A DNA stretch of 64,000 nt from Gammaproteobacteria bacterium. GTDB taxonomy: Bacteria > Pseudomonadota > Gammaproteobacteria > Thiohalospirales > Thiohalospiraceae. The notes under the pieces were generated by a model. The model did no database searches. It saw only the letters and a list, made by a program, of their open reading frames with translations, and was not told where the DNA came from. Below, one piece after another: positions 9,746 to 19,431 of this stretch; the first letter of the stretch is position 1; each line of letters starts with the position of its first letter. The DNA is taken from contig WFXP01000080.1 in assembly GCA_015490535.1 (NCBI GenBank), forward strand, positions 1-64,000, written 5' to 3'. The translations under genes were made by a program, and so were the position numbers.

Positions 9746-11101
9746 GTGGCGAAGAGCACAGCGGCCATGGCCAGCGCCCTCGGGGGCGGCAAGCTGGTGG
9801 AGCTCAAGCAGCGCCTGCTGTTCGTGCTGGGGGCGATCATCGTTTATCGCATCGGGGCCCATATCCCGGTGCCGGGCATCGATCCGGTGGCGCTGGCGGC
9901 CATGTTCGAGCAGCAGCGCGGCACCATCCTGGACATGTTCAACATGTTCTCCGGAGGTGCGCTGGAGAGATTGACGGTGTTCGCCCTGGGGATCATGCCC
10001 TACATATCGGCCTCTATCATAGTGCAGCTGCTGACCAAGGTATCACCCAAGCTGGAGCAGCTGAGCAAGGAGGGGGCGGCCGGCAAGCGCAAGATAACCC
10101 AATATACCCGCTACTTTACGCTGGTGCTGGCCACCTTCCAGTCCATAGGGGTTGCCATCGCGCTGGAGGCACAGAGTGCAGGCGGGATTCCGGTGGTGAT
10201 CGAGCCTGGCCTGGCGTTCCGCATGATAGCGGCGCTGACCCTGGTCTGCGGTACCATGTTCCTGATGTGGCTGGGGGAGCAGATCACCGAGCGCGGGATT
10301 GGCAACGGCATCTCGCTGATCATCTTTGCCGGTATCGTGTCGGGGCTCCCTTCCGCCATCGGGGGCACACTGGAGCTGGGCCGGACCGGGGAGCTGAGCA
10401 CCTTCTTCATCATCCTGCTGTTTGTCCTGGCGCTGGCGGTGACCGCCTTCGTGGTGTTCGTGGAGCGCGGGCAGCGGCGTATCACGGTCAACTACGCCAA
10501 GCGGCAGCAAGGGCGCAGGATGCTGGCGGCGCAGAGTACCCATCTGCCGCTGAAAGTGAACATGTCCGGTGTTATTCCGCCCATATTCGCCTCCAGCATC
10601 ATCCTGTTTCCAGCCACACTCGGGGGATGGTTCGGGAGCAGTGAGGGGATGCGGTGGCTGCAGGATCTTTCCACCACCCTGTCACCGGGGCAGCCGCTCT
10701 ATGTGCTGCTCTATGCGCTGGCGATACTGTTTTTCACCTTTTTCTACACCGCCCTGATGTTCAACCCTGCGGAGACCGCGGACAACCTGAAGCGCTCCGG
10801 GGCGTTTGTGCCGGGGATCCGGCCCGGCGAGCAGACCGCGAAGTATATCGACAAGGTGCTGTCGCGTCTGACCATGGCCGGGGCCATCTATCTTACCGCG
10901 GTCTGTCTGCTTCCCGAGTTTCTGATTGTTTACTGGAACGTACCGTTCTATTTCGGCGGCACCTCCCTGTTGATTATCGTGGTGGTGGTGATGGATTTCA
11001 TGGCCCAGGTGCAGGCGCATCTCATGTCGCACCAGTATGAAGGGCTGATGAAAAAGAGCAACCTGAGGGGCCGCGGACGCGGCGGTTCGGGAAGGAGATA
11101 A
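9746..11101 (+). CDS. secY: Protein translocase channel subunit SecY
   Basis: 451 residues from GTG at 9746 (GGAG 11 bases upstream); ATG at 9767 is an alternative. About ten membrane segments can be traced. The plug region [20 protein letters not shown] and the cytoplasmic loop [19 protein letters not shown] are conserved. SecY forms the inner-membrane channel of the SecYEG translocon. The C-terminal tail ends in a basic, glycine-rich stretch ([12 protein letters not shown]). Confidence 0.97.
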   Translation: MAKSTAAMASALGGGKLVELKQRLLFVLGAIIVYRIGAHIPVPGIDPVALAAMFEQQRGTILDMFNMFSGGALERLTVFALGIMPYISASIIVQLLTKVSPKLEQLSKEGAAGKRKITQYTRYFTLVLATFQSIGVAIALEAQSAGGIPVVIEPGLAFRMIAALTLVCGTMFLMWLGEQITERGIGNGISLIIFAGIVSGLPSAIGGTLELGRTGELSTFFIILLFVLALAVTAFVVFVERGQRRITVNYAKRQQGRRMLAAQSTHLPLKVNMSGVIPPIFASSIILFPATLGGWFGSSEGMRWLQDLSTTLSPGQPLYVLLYALAILFFTFFYTALMFNPAETADNLKRSGAFVPGIRPGEQTAKYIDKVLSRLTMAGAIYLTAVCLLPEFLIVYWNVPFYFGGTSLLIIVVVVMDFMAQVQAHLMSHQYEGLMKKSNLRGRGRGGSGRR

Positions 11102-11114
11102 GCTGGAGAGTACC

Positions 11115-11228
11115 ATGAAGGTTCGAGCTTCGGTCAAGAAGATGTGCCGCAACTGCAAGATTGTGCGCCGCAAAGGGGTGGTGAGGGTGATCTGTCCCGA
11201 TGCACGGCACAAGCAGCGCCAGGGTTGA
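11115..11228 (+). CDS. rpmJ: 50S ribosomal protein L36 (bL36), zinc form
   Basis: 37 residues starting [19 protein letters not shown]. Zinc ligands Cys11, Cys14, Cys27 and His32 are present, so this is the zinc-binding form. It lies 13 bases after secY and ends the spc block, 103 bases before rpsM. Confidence 0.97.
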   Translation: MKVRASVKKMCRNCKIVRRKGVVRVICPDARHKQRQG

Positions 11229-11245
11229 GAAGGACGCTGCGCCAT

Positions 11246-11274
11246 TTGTTTTCCGTGATTCGGGTCGGTATAAT
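11246..11274 (+). promoter_or_regulatory. Probable sigma70 promoter of the alpha block (rpsM-rplQ)
   Basis: TTGTTT (11246-11251), a 17-base spacer and a perfect TATAAT (11269-11274) lie in the only sizeable gap of this part of the superoperon. The predicted start is about 50 bases before rpsM. Confidence 0.75.
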
Positions 11275-11331
11275 TGGCCGTTTTCGCGGTACGTTCGTGA
11301 GAGTTGAGGTTTAGAGTGTAGGAGCGCCTGT

Positions 11332-11688
11332 ATGGCCCGTATTGCTGGTGTCAACATCCCGGTTCAGAAACATGTGGTGATCGCCCTGACTGCCATATAT
11401 GGCATCGGTCCCACCCGTGCGCGGCGGATCTGCGAGGCGGCGGATGTGAAGCCTGACAGCAAGGTGAGGGATCTTACCGAGGACCAGCTGGACAAGCTGC
11501 GCAGCGCGGTGGGCAAGTTCACCGTGGAGGGGGATCTGCGGCGTGAGGTTTCGATGAACATCAAGCGGCTCATGGATCTGGGCGTTTATCGCGGGCTGCG
11601 GCACCGCCGCGGGCTGCCGGTGCATGGCCAGCGCACCCGCACCAACGCGCGTACCCGCAAGGGGCCGCGCAAGCCGATTCGTAAGTAG
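11332..11688 (+). CDS. rpsM: 30S ribosomal protein S13 (uS13)
   Basis: 118 residues. [29 protein letters not shown] and the C-terminal [17 protein letters not shown] are signatures. S13 bridges the 30S head to the 50S subunit. AGGAG precedes the start; rpsK follows after 9 bases. Confidence 0.98.
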   Translation: MARIAGVNIPVQKHVVIALTAIYGIGPTRARRICEAADVKPDSKVRDLTEDQLDKLRSAVGKFTVEGDLRREVSMNIKRLMDLGVYRGLRHRRGLPVHGQRTRTNARTRKGPRKPIRK

Positions 11689-11697
11689 GATGTAAAC

Positions 11698-12093
11698 ATG
11701 GCAAAAGCAAGGTCCGGTTCACGTTCCCGTAAACGTATTCAAAAGAACGTCTCTGACGGGGTGGCGCATGTGCATGCCTCGTTCAACAACACCATCATAA
11801 CCATTACTGACCGGCAGGGTAACACCCTGTGCTGGGCCACGGCCGGAGGATCCGGGTTTCGCGGCTCGCGCAAGAGTACCCCGTTCGCCGCGCAGGTGGC
11901 GGCCGAAAATGCCGGCAAGCAGGCGCAGGAGTATGGCATGAAGAACATCGAGGTGCTGGTAAGGGGGCCGGGTCCGGGGCGCGAGTCTGCGGTGCGCGCG
12001 CTTCACGCCGTGGGTCTCAAGGTTACCAACATCGAGGATGTCACCCCCATCCCCCACAACGGATGCCGCCCGCCCAAGCGGCGCCGCGTCTAG
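11698..12093 (+). CDS. rpsK: 30S ribosomal protein S11 (uS11)
   Basis: 131 residues. S11 forms the 30S platform. [19 protein letters not shown] and the end [16 protein letters not shown] are diagnostic. rpsD follows after 15 bases. Confidence 0.98.
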   Translation: MAKARSGSRSRKRIQKNVSDGVAHVHASFNNTIITITDRQGNTLCWATAGGSGFRGSRKSTPFAAQVAAENAGKQAQEYGMKNIEVLVRGPGPGRESAVRALHAVGLKVTNIEDVTPIPHNGCRPPKRRRV

Positions 12094-12108
12094 TTCCGGA
12101 GTCGTTTC

Positions 12109-12735
12109 ATGGCCAAGTACACAGGACCCAAATGCCGCCAGTGCCGCCGGGAGGGCGGGAAGCTGTTTCTCAAGGGAGAGAAGTGTTTCTCTGATCGCTG
12201 TCCCATGGAGAAGCGCGCATTTGCGCCCGGACAGCACGGCCAGCGCCGTGCCAGGCTGAGTGACTATGCGCTGCAGCTGCGTGAAAAACAGAAGATCCGG
12301 CGTATCTACGGGGTGCTGGAGAAACAGTTCCGTATCTACTACAAGAGGGCGGACAGACTCAAGGGCTCCACCGGTGACAACCTGCTGCAGCTGCTGGAGT
12401 CGCGCCTGGACAATGTGGTGTACCGCATGGGCTTTGCGGCTTCCCGGGCGGAGGCGCGCCAGCTGGTGCGCCACAATGGCATCACCTTGAACGGGCGCAA
12501 GATGAACATCCCCTCTCATCTGGTCAGGCCGGGAGACGTGGTGGCGGTTGCGGAGCGGGCGAGGAATCAGCTGCGTGTGCAGGCGGCGCTGGACATGCAG
12601 GAGCAGCGTGGCTTCGACGAGTGGCTGGAGGTGGACACCAAGAAGAAGGAGGGGATCTTCAAGGCTCTTCCGGAGCGCAGTGAACTGCCGGCCGATCTCA
12701 AGGAGCATCTGGTGGTGGAGCTCTACTCGAAGTAA
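12109..12735 (+). CDS. rpsD: 30S ribosomal protein S4 (uS4), zinc-finger form
   Basis: 208 residues. The N-terminus carries Cys9, Cys12, Cys26 and Cys31, the zinc-binding variant. The S4 RNA-binding domain follows ([20 protein letters not shown]). In E. coli S4 represses the alpha operon translationally. A 60-base gap precedes rpoA. Confidence 0.98.
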   Translation: MAKYTGPKCRQCRREGGKLFLKGEKCFSDRCPMEKRAFAPGQHGQRRARLSDYALQLREKQKIRRIYGVLEKQFRIYYKRADRLKGSTGDNLLQLLESRLDNVVYRMGFAASRAEARQLVRHNGITLNGRKMNIPSHLVRPGDVVAVAERARNQLRVQAALDMQEQRGFDEWLEVDTKKKEGIFKALPERSELPADLKEHLVVELYSK

Positions 12736-12795
12736 CCAGCCACCACGCCAGGGCGGATTTCAATCCCAGCACGAGCGAATTGGAAAGAGGTTTTC

Positions 12796-13803
12796 ATGCA
12801 GGATTCAGTTACCGAGTTTCTCAAACCGCAGTCGGTCAAGGTGCGCCAGATAAGTGAGCGGCACGCCCAGATTACCCTGGAGCCCCTCGAGCGGGGGTTC
12901 GGTCATACGTTGGGCAACGCCTTGCGTCGGATTCTGCTCTCCTCCATGAGCGGGGCCGCTATCGTGGAGGCCGAGATCGAGGGGGTCCTTCACGAATACA
13001 CCACGGCGCCCGGCGTGCAGGAGGATGTGATCGACATCCTGCTGAACCTGAAGGGTGTCGCCTTGCGCATGAACAACCGGGACAAGGCCGAGCTCACCAT
13101 CAGCAAGAAGGGTCCCGGCGTGGTGACGGCGGGGGACATCCAGCTCGATCACGATATCGAGGTGATAAATCCGGAGCATGTCATCGCCAATCTGAGCAAG
13201 GATGGCGAGTTGAACATGACCCTCTGGGTGGAGACCGGGCGCGGTTACCGCCCCGCCAATCAGCGCTTGCTGGACCAGGAGGGTGACCAGCCCATCGGGC
13301 GGCTCAAGCTGGATGCCAGCTTCAGCCCCATCAGGAAGGTCTCCTACACCGTTGACAGCGCGCGTGTCGAGCAGCGCACCGATCTGGACAAGCTGATAAT
13401 CGAGCTCTCTACCAACGGGGCCATAGATCCGGAGGATGCCATCCGTTCGGCCGCCACCATCCTGCAGGATCAGCTCTCCTCTTTCGTCAAGCTTGAGCCC
13501 GCCGACGGGCAGTCGGACAAGGCGGAGGAGCCGCCCATAGAGCCCATTCTGTTACGGCCTGTGGATGATCTGGAGCTCACGGTGCGCTCCGCCAACTGTC
13601 TCAAGGCGGAGCAGATCTACTATATCGGGGATCTGATCCAGCGCACCGAGGTGGAGCTGATGAAGACCCCCAATCTGGGCAAGAAGTCCCTTACCGAAAT
13701 AAAGGATGTGCTGGCTTCGCACGGCTTGTCGTTGGGCATGAAGCTGGAAAACTGGCCCCCTTCCAGCCTGAAGGAGAAGGGTAAGGAGCAGTCCGCAGGA
13801 TAG
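12796..13803 (+). CDS. rpoA: RNA polymerase alpha subunit
   Basis: 335 residues. The N-terminal assembly domain includes [18 protein letters not shown] linker rich in acidic residues and proline (about 235-250) leads to the C-terminal domain, with [20 protein letters not shown] and [20 protein letters not shown]. That domain binds UP elements and activators. GAAAGAGG lies upstream; rplQ follows after 23 bases. Confidence 0.98.
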   Translation: MQDSVTEFLKPQSVKVRQISERHAQITLEPLERGFGHTLGNALRRILLSSMSGAAIVEAEIEGVLHEYTTAPGVQEDVIDILLNLKGVALRMNNRDKAELTISKKGPGVVTAGDIQLDHDIEVINPEHVIANLSKDGELNMTLWVETGRGYRPANQRLLDQEGDQPIGRLKLDASFSPIRKVSYTVDSARVEQRTDLDKLIIELSTNGAIDPEDAIRSAATILQDQLSSFVKLEPADGQSDKAEEPPIEPILLRPVDDLELTVRSANCLKAEQIYYIGDLIQRTEVELMKTPNLGKKSLTEIKDVLASHGLSLGMKLENWPPSSLKEKGKEQSAG

Positions 13804-13826
13804 TTGTTCGACCGAGGGTATTTGCA

Positions 13827-14240
13827 ATGCGTCATCGTAAGAGCGGGCGGCATCTCAACCGCACCAGCAGTCATCGGCAGGCCATGTTGCGCAACATGGC
13901 AGCGTCACTGTTTCGCCACGAGATCATCCGTACCACGCTGCCAAAGGCAAAGGAGCTGCGCCGGGTTGCCGAGCCGCTTGTCACCCTGGCCAAGAGCGAT
14001 ACGGTCGCCAACCGCAGGCTTGCCTTCGCCCGCATTCGCGATCGGGAGATGGTTGGCAAGCTGTTCAACGAGCTTGGTCCCCGCTACAGGTCCCGTCCGG
14101 GGGGGTACCTGCGCATCCTGAAATGCGGATTCCGGGCCGGGGATAACGCTCCCATGGCCTATGTGGAGCTGGTGGATCGGCCGGTCCCGGAAGGGAACGA
14201 CGAAGAGGCGGAAAACGGTACCGAACAATCGGCCGATTGA
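13827..14240 (+). CDS. rplQ: 50S ribosomal protein L17 (bL17)
   Basis: 137 residues. [39 protein letters not shown] and [20 protein letters not shown] are family signatures. The acidic tail ([15 protein letters not shown]) is variable among species. Last gene of the alpha block; a repeat-bounded gene-poor region starts 34 bases after its stop. Confidence 0.98.
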   Translation: MRHRKSGRHLNRTSSHRQAMLRNMAASLFRHEIIRTTLPKAKELRRVAEPLVTLAKSDTVANRRLAFARIRDREMVGKLFNELGPRYRSRPGGYLRILKCGFRAGDNAPMAYVELVDRPVPEGNDEEAENGTEQSAD

Positions 14241-14274
14241 GGTACGGGAGCCGCCCTCCGATCCGTTTGTTACT

Positions 14275-15150
14275 GGTACTCTTTCAAGGTAATAAATCAG
14301 GATTCAGGCGGACGCTGAATCCTGATTGGAAGACCCAATACCGCAAACGGGTGGTGTGGCGTACATGGAGGCGGGCCGGCGGTACACGGCGGCGCTTTGC
14401 GGCTTGCTCCTGCTCCGGGCGGTATGCCTTGCTGCACGGTGTCACAGCGGGGGTTCGCCGGCCGTGTGGAGCACCCGGGCGCGAGGGGAGGCCTTTTACA
14501 AAAAGTTTTCCTTGCGGGGTAAGGCGCGCTTAAAGGTCACGGGAAAAATCCCCGAAATTTCAGTTTATAAGAGGTCGGCCGGAGCCCTTGGTCCCAGGGC
14601 CGGTTTCTCTTGCAAAAACGGTACGGAGCAACGATACTTGTCACGTACCGATTGTGGGATAAAGATTGCCTCCCGGGGATGGTTTGTTCGCCCCGGCATA
14701 TATCCAGGGGATGGGTGTGTGGCGGGCAGCATAGCGGCTGCCTCAACTATTAGGTTTCCATTGGTTACAGGCACAGAAGCGCGGGATGGGCGGCGTATCC
14801 TTGCGCGTAGAAATATAAGAATAAGAAGAAATAGTAATTTGATGCCCCGGAAGTCCTGTCCGGTTGTCGGGGATCGGATGGCTGCGACGCCGGCCCGGGG
14901 TGTTGGAGGTCGCCTGAGCAGGCTGAGAAAGTTACTGTTTGATAATAATATTGGGTTATAAATCCAAGCGAATGTTTCCGAAGAGACGCGTGTTGTGGTG
15001 TTTGGCGGCAAGGCGTAGCGCAAGAGCACTGGTTGTTCCCTTGTCAGGCGCTGCAACGCCGCTGCGGAGCATCACGGGGACGCTGAATCCTGATTTACCG
15101 TTAGCCTGGCGACATGATATGTTGCCGGGTTAATACCTTGAAAGAGTACC
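14275..15150. other. Gene-poor block bounded by inverted Family 1 ends
   Basis: The left end (GGTACTCTTTCAAGGTAATA at 14275) and the right end (TACCTTGAAAGAGTACC ending at 15150) are inverted copies of the outer ends of the Family 1 repeat. The left end includes a hairpin (14295-14327: AATCAGGATTCAG against CTGAATCCTGATT); one such arm recurs at 15083-15095. The interior contains an AT-richer stretch around 14805-14960 and no reading frame I can recognise. A 211-codon open frame (14326-14961) has no family signature and is not called. It could be a larger relative of the foldback element or unrelated DNA trapped between two solo ends. Confidence 0.6.
15095..15130 (+). promoter_or_regulatory. 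Palindromic Family 3 motif upstream of the acyl-carrier operon
   Basis: CCTGGCGACAT-GAT-ATGTTGCCGGG (15105-15129) is an imperfect inverted repeat. TATGTT (15118-15123) could be a -10 element, 17 bases after TTACCG (15095-15100). It interrupts the right Family 1 end. Closely similar sequences lie upstream of the hydrolase pair (21903-21925) and the ZnuA-type gene (41919-41952), in the same orientation relative to the gene. Confidence 0.4.
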
Positions 15151-15182
15151 AGATAATGGCGGCGAGACCGGAAGGAGTTGTT

Positions 15183-15428
15183 GTGCCAGATATTAAAGCA
15201 TCTGTAAGAGAGTACATATCAGATAATTTCCTGATGGGCCAGAGCGATGTCCAGCTGGGTGATAGCACCTCGTTTCTGGAGATTGGATTGCTGGACTCCA
15301 CCGGTGTAATCGAGCTGGTTTCGTTCCTGGAAGAGGAGTTCGGGATCCAGGTGGAGGATGATGAGATATCGCCGGAGAACCTCGACTCTCTGGACTGTAT
15401 TACCAGGTATGTAGAGAGTAAACTATAG
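15183..15428 (+). CDS. Free-standing acyl carrier protein
   Basis: 81 residues from GTG at 15183, chosen because GGAAGGAG lies five bases upstream and the length fits carrier proteins; ATG at 15156 is an alternative. The phosphopantetheine site is the Ser of LLDSTGVIELVSFLEEEFGI, with a preceding Asp as expected. Such proteins hold an acyl or aminoacyl group as a thioester. It is not the fatty-acid AcpP by sequence or context: no fab genes are near. It is followed after 20 bases by a NadE-like gene, so the carrier probably serves a dedicated pathway of this locus. Confidence 0.85.
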   Translation: MPDIKASVREYISDNFLMGQSDVQLGDSTSFLEIGLLDSTGVIELVSFLEEEFGIQVEDDEISPENLDSLDCITRYVESKL

Positions 15429-15448
15429 TTACCGGAAGGGGTGGTCAT

Positions 15449-16456
15449 ATGGACTCTGGTGCACTAGGTCCTGCGGTATTCGATATCGACTATGATCAGG
15501 AGATAGAGAGGATCTGTCACGGCTTGCTGGAGACCAGCAAGGAGTTCCGGCGGCGGGGCGCCGTCGTGGCCATCTCGGGAGGGATAGACAGCTCCGTTAC
15601 CGCCGCCCTCTGCGCCAGGGCATTTGGTACCGGGAAGGTTCTCGCGCTGCTTCTGCCAGAGCAGGACTCCTCCAGCTGCAGCTCCTCTCTGGGACAGCTG
15701 CTGGCTGATCATCTGGGACTGCAGTGTCTTACGGTGGATATATCTCCGACCCTGGAAGCGATTGGCTGCTACAGGATGCGGGATGAGGCGATCCGGACCG
15801 TATTTCCGGACTATACCCCCGAATGGAAGAGCAAGATAGTGATCTCCGGCGGGGCCAAGGGGGGATTCCACTACTTCCGCCTGGTGGTGCAGCGCCCGGA
15901 CGGAGAGCTGCTGGAGAGACGCCTGCCTCACAAGGCCTATCTGCAGATCGTGGCTGCCACCAATTTCAAGCAGCGAATAAGGAAGACCATAGAGTATTTT
16001 CATGCGGATCGGCTCAACTACTGTGTCATCGGAACCCCCAATCGGGTAGAGTACGATCAGGGCTTCTTCGTAAAGAACGGAGACGGTTCGGCAGACATAA
16101 AACCCATCGCCCATCTCTACAAGACCCAGATCTACGCCCTCGCCAGGCACATGGGGCTTCCCGAGGAGATCTGCAGCACCACTCCCACTACCGACACCTA
16201 CAGCCTGGATCAGGGCCAGGACGAGTTCTACTACTCTCTTCCCTATGCCGAGATGGACCTGGCATTGTGGGCGCACAATCACGGGATTCCAGCGGCCCAA
16301 CTGGCAGAGGCCATTGGAATCGATGTCGAGCAGGCCGGGATGGTCTATGCCGACATCGAGGCAAAGCGACGTGCCACCACCTATATGCATTCAGGTCCGC
16401 GCTTGCTGGAGACGGTGAGCGAAATTCTTACAGAAAGGCAGGAGGGATCTCCATGA
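15449..16456 (+). CDS. NadE-like ATP pyrophosphatase (NAD synthetase family) with an insertion
   Basis: 335 residues, longer than ammonia-dependent NAD synthetases (about 275), and lacking a glutaminase domain. The PP-loop SGGIDSS is at residues 43-49. The NadE-type block from residue 171 (TNFKQRIRKT, IGTPNRVEYDQGFFVKNGDG, IKPIAHLYKT) is well kept. An extra segment of about 40 residues (about 128-168) sits between the two halves. The family adenylates a carboxylate and transfers nitrogen. Here, between a carrier protein and a propeller protein with no NAD genes nearby, it may amidate another acid; that is inference. A true NAD synthetase role cannot be excluded. Its stop overlaps the next start (ATGA). 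Confidence 0.8.
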   Translation: MDSGALGPAVFDIDYDQEIERICHGLLETSKEFRRRGAVVAISGGIDSSVTAALCARAFGTGKVLALLLPEQDSSSCSSSLGQLLADHLGLQCLTVDISPTLEAIGCYRMRDEAIRTVFPDYTPEWKSKIVISGGAKGGFHYFRLVVQRPDGELLERRLPHKAYLQIVAATNFKQRIRKTIEYFHADRLNYCVIGTPNRVEYDQGFFVKNGDGSADIKPIAHLYKTQIYALARHMGLPEEICSTTPTTDTYSLDQGQDEFYYSLPYAEMDLALWAHNHGIPAAQLAEAIGIDVEQAGMVYADIEAKRRATTYMHSGPRLLETVSEILTERQEGSP

Positions 16457-17400
16457 TAGCTGCGTTAGCCAAACAGCGGGGCAAAAGCCTGCTTTGGAGC
16501 GTGGCCCCGGGAGTGATGCGCTTCAGGGGCAGCCGCCGCACCCACTGGAAATGGTCCATCGGCATGATGACTGGAGATTCCCCGCTGGGACTCCATACCC
16601 CCCGGGAGGTGATTAATCCGGTTCTGACCTGCGACGATATAACCGATCTCCATGCCGGCTTCGTTGCCGATCCCTTCATGCTGCGCAAGGACGGGGAGTG
16701 GTACATGTTCTTTGAGGTGCTGAACCTGCAGACGGAGCTGGGGGAAATAGGGCTGGCAACCAGCCAGGACGGGCTTGAGTGGGAGTATCAAGGGGTGGTT
16801 TTGAGGGGGCCGCAACACCTCTCATACCCGCATGTGTTTGGGTTTCAGGGGGAGTGGTACATGGTCCCCGAGAGCTGGAAAAGCGGGGCCGCCACCCTGT
16901 ACCGCGCCGACCCGTTCCCATGGTACTGGCGCCGGGTTACCAACCTGCTGGAGGGGTATCGGTTCGCGGATAGCAGCATATTTTCCCACCAGGGGCGGTG
17001 GTGGCTGTTCAGTGAGGCGAGCACCCCCGGCAACCACGGTGTTCTGAGGCTGTTTGGCTCGGAGCGGCCGGAGGGTCCATGGGTGGAGCATCCGGCGAGC
17101 CCTGTGGTGAATGGGGACATCTGTGCCTCGCGGCCGGCGGGCAGGGTTATCGAGATGGACGGTCGCCTCGTCCGTTTCAGCCAGAATCCGGTTCCCCGCT
17201 ACGGAACCGCGGTTAATGCCTTCGAGATTCTGGAGCTCACACCCGGGGAGTACCGGGAGCGCCCGTTGGGCGGATCCCATATATTGGGGCCTGGTGCCGA
17301 GTCCTGGAACCGGGACGGCATGCACCACCTCGATGCCCATATGCTGGATGATGGAAGCTGGCTTGCCTGCGTGGATGGATTCATCTGGACCGGAAGCTGA
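16453..17400 (+). CDS. Five-bladed beta-propeller protein, GH43/GINT1-N-like
   Basis: 315 residues; the ATG overlaps the NadE-like stop. Repeated aromatic blade patterns are visible: ADPFMLRKDGEWYMFFEV, LSYPHVFGFQGEWYMVPES, FADSSIFSHQGRWWLFSE and GDICASRPAGRVIEMDGRLV. The Asp of ADPF and the Glu of VPES sit where glycosidase-clan propellers hold active-site acids. Similar proteins are often encoded with polysaccharide or glycolipid genes (glucosamine inositolphosphorylceramide transferase-like N-terminal family). No signal peptide is evident, so a cytoplasmic sugar-handling role is likelier than secreted glycosidase. Substrate unknown. Confidence 0.7.
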   Translation: MIAALAKQRGKSLLWSVAPGVMRFRGSRRTHWKWSIGMMTGDSPLGLHTPREVINPVLTCDDITDLHAGFVADPFMLRKDGEWYMFFEVLNLQTELGEIGLATSQDGLEWEYQGVVLRGPQHLSYPHVFGFQGEWYMVPESWKSGAATLYRADPFPWYWRRVTNLLEGYRFADSSIFSHQGRWWLFSEASTPGNHGVLRLFGSERPEGPWVEHPASPVVNGDICASRPAGRVIEMDGRLVRFSQNPVPRYGTAVNAFEILELTPGEYRERPLGGSHILGPGAESWNRDGMHHLDAHMLDDGSWLACVDGFIWTGS

Positions 17401-17412
17401 GCTCTGTTCCCG

Positions 17413-18597
17413 ATGGGTTACCGGGACAGGATCAGGCAACATATCCGGCGTCTGAGAGAGGAGGATCTTCCCGCCCTGCGCGATTTCTTGCGCCGTGAGT
17501 ACCGGCCCGGGGCCATCCATGGTGACGAGCGGCATCACCGCTGGCTATTCGATGGAAATCCGGACAACAATGGGGAGGGGCCCCAGTACTGGATCTATCA
17601 GAAGGACGGCGTCATCCACGGCCAGCAGGCGGGGATCCCCTTTGCGCTGTTTGTCGATGGCCAGGCGCGGCGCGCCTCCTGGGCCATCAATCTGAAGGTG
17701 AGTCCAGCCTATCAGATGCGGGGAGTGGGGGCCGTACTCAACGATGTTTATGTTCGAAGCAACCATGTTACAGCGGCCATAAATCTGACAGATGCGGCCA
17801 GGAGCGCGTTTCTCAGATCTGGATGGAGATCTCTGGGTACGGTTCCGAAATATGTGCGCCCCCTGAGTCCGGCCGGCATACGGGCCGGGTTGCCCGACGC
17901 GCTGCAGGGTTTCGCTCCGGCGCTCTATCCGTTTCTTGTGGCTCTGGAGGGGGCGTGGCGGGGCTACGCACGCTTGCGCCGTTTCCGGTTCGAGCCGGTT
18001 GCAGCGTTTGACTCGCGTATCGACAGGATCTGGGAGGATGTGAGTGCCGTCTTCCCCGTTATGGGACGACGGGACCATGTTCGTTTGCGCTGGAGATTCG
18101 ATGAGGCGCCCGATCCGGGGCGCTACCACAGGTTCTATCTGTATCGGGGCAGCCGCCTGACCGGGTATACCGTACTGCGTTTCGGTGAGCGCAACGGGCG
18201 CAGGGTGGCGGTTGTGGTGGATCTGCTGTGTCCGCCGAGTCAGCTGCGGATACTGTTTGCGTTCTGTCTCCGGGAGGCCAGGCACGCCGGAGCGGATGAT
18301 CTGCAGACCGTTATATGTCCCTGTCCAAAGCGTACCGGATCCCTGCTGTGGCTGGGGTTCCTGCAGCGGGACTCTTCGGAGTACAGATTCATGGTGCATG
18401 AAGGGGAGGAGGATGCGGCTACCCGCAGTTTGCTGGGAGACCGCGACAACTGGTTTGTCACCATGGCGGATTGTGATCTGGAGTGGATGTTCCTGCGGGA
18501 AGAGGTCCGGCCGGAGCAGCAGACGGGCGGTCGGGAAAGCGGCGGTCAAGAGTCGTCCGGTGAGGCGGCTACCGCCCCGCCTCTTCACGCTCCCTGA
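17413..18597 (+). CDS. Large GNAT-like acyltransferase
   Basis: 394 residues. Two GNAT-like halves can be made out: residues 1-150 include INLKVSPAYQMRGVGAVLND, which resembles the acetyl-CoA loop (R/Q-x-x-G-x-G/A), and a second half around 195-330 (FRFEPVAAFDSRIDRIWED onward). Proteins of this shape occur in exopolysaccharide and aminoacyl-transfer loci. It follows the propeller gene after 12 bases and likely belongs to the same operon. A plausible role is acyl transfer, possibly from the upstream carrier protein; this is inference. The tail is rich in Gly, Glu and Ser and probably disordered. Confidence 0.6.
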   Translation: MGYRDRIRQHIRRLREEDLPALRDFLRREYRPGAIHGDERHHRWLFDGNPDNNGEGPQYWIYQKDGVIHGQQAGIPFALFVDGQARRASWAINLKVSPAYQMRGVGAVLNDVYVRSNHVTAAINLTDAARSAFLRSGWRSLGTVPKYVRPLSPAGIRAGLPDALQGFAPALYPFLVALEGAWRGYARLRRFRFEPVAAFDSRIDRIWEDVSAVFPVMGRRDHVRLRWRFDEAPDPGRYHRFYLYRGSRLTGYTVLRFGERNGRRVAVVVDLLCPPSQLRILFAFCLREARHAGADDLQTVICPCPKRTGSLLWLGFLQRDSSEYRFMVHEGEEDAATRSLLGDRDNWFVTMADCDLEWMFLREEVRPEQQTGGRESGGQESSGEAATAPPLHAP

Positions 18598-18762
18598 AGC
18601 ACAGCCGGTGCCCGGTGGAGGCGAAGGGGACCTGCCCCGAATCCGGGGCACAGTAAGGGTAAGCGGCTCTTCTTTCCCCAACCGTATGGGCAAACCAGCA
18701 GATCACCGCTCTGCCGGCTGGAGAGAGTCCTCATTGGAGAGGAGCTTTGCCCGGCGGTTGCG

Positions 18763-19431
18763 CTACCGGTACCAGCGGGTGATCTCCTCCATGGTTTGTC
18801 TGGTCTTCTCCCTCCCCTCCCGGATTCTGAAACCGAAGGTGACCATGCAGGAGATCCCGAAGCGGTCGGTATCGATACCGAAATCGCGCGCCAGAACCTC
18901 TTCCACCCTGTCGCGCTCGAATCCCTCGATGGGGCAGGAGTCTATGCCCAGCATGGCGGCGGTGGTCATCATGTTGCCGAGGGCGATATAGGTCTGCTTG
19001 CAGGCCCAGTCAAACAGGGACCGTTCGCTCTCCAGCAGCTTGAAGTCGCTCTCCTGAAACTTTCTGTAGACGGCGATCTTCTTTTCTATCGCGGCATCCG
19101 GCAGCTTCTGCACGTTGCGCATCAGCCCTTCCACATAATCGCTGTCATACCTCATGCAGAACTCCCTGCGCGCCAGGATCACCACCAGATGGCTCGCGGT
19201 GGGGATCTGCTTCTGTCCTCCCCAGCTGAATTCACGCAGCTTTTCCCGCAGCCCCCCGTCCTGAACCAGGAGAAAGTACCAGGGCTCAAATCCGAACGAG
19301 CTGGGCGATAGTCTTGCGCTCTCCATAATGGTTTCAAAATCCTCATCGGATACCTTCCTGCTGCTGTCGAACTCCTTGCAGGCATGGCGGAAGCGATATG
19401 CCTCCAGAATATCGTCGCGTGAAATGGTCAT
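18763..19431 (-). CDS. Nitroreductase-family NAD(P)H:FMN oxidoreductase
   Basis: 222 residues. The FMN-binding start RHACKEFDSSRKVSDEDF, then SARLSPSSFGFEPWYFLLVQ and the later MTTAAMLGIDSCPIEGFE match the nitroreductase family (NfsB/YdgI type). Such enzymes reduce quinones, nitro groups or enones with FMN. It is encoded convergently with the acyl-carrier operon and on the same strand as the hydrolase pair, but 643 bases separate them, so a joint transcript is uncertain. Confidence 0.88.
   Translation of the reverse strand: MTISRDDILEAYRFRHACKEFDSSRKVSDEDFETIMESARLSPSSFGFEPWYFLLVQDGGLREKLREFSWGGQKQIPTASHLVVILARREFCMRYDSDYVEGLMRNVQKLPDAAIEKKIAVYRKFQESDFKLLESERSLFDWACKQTYIALGNMMTTAAMLGIDSCPIEGFERDRVEEVLARDFGIDTDRFGISCMVTFGFRIREGREKTRQTMEEITRWYR

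Noticed and set aside
14326-14961. Open frame of 211 codons in the repeat-bounded block
   Set aside because: No ribosome site, no family signature, mixed composition; likely chance in a partly GC-rich block.
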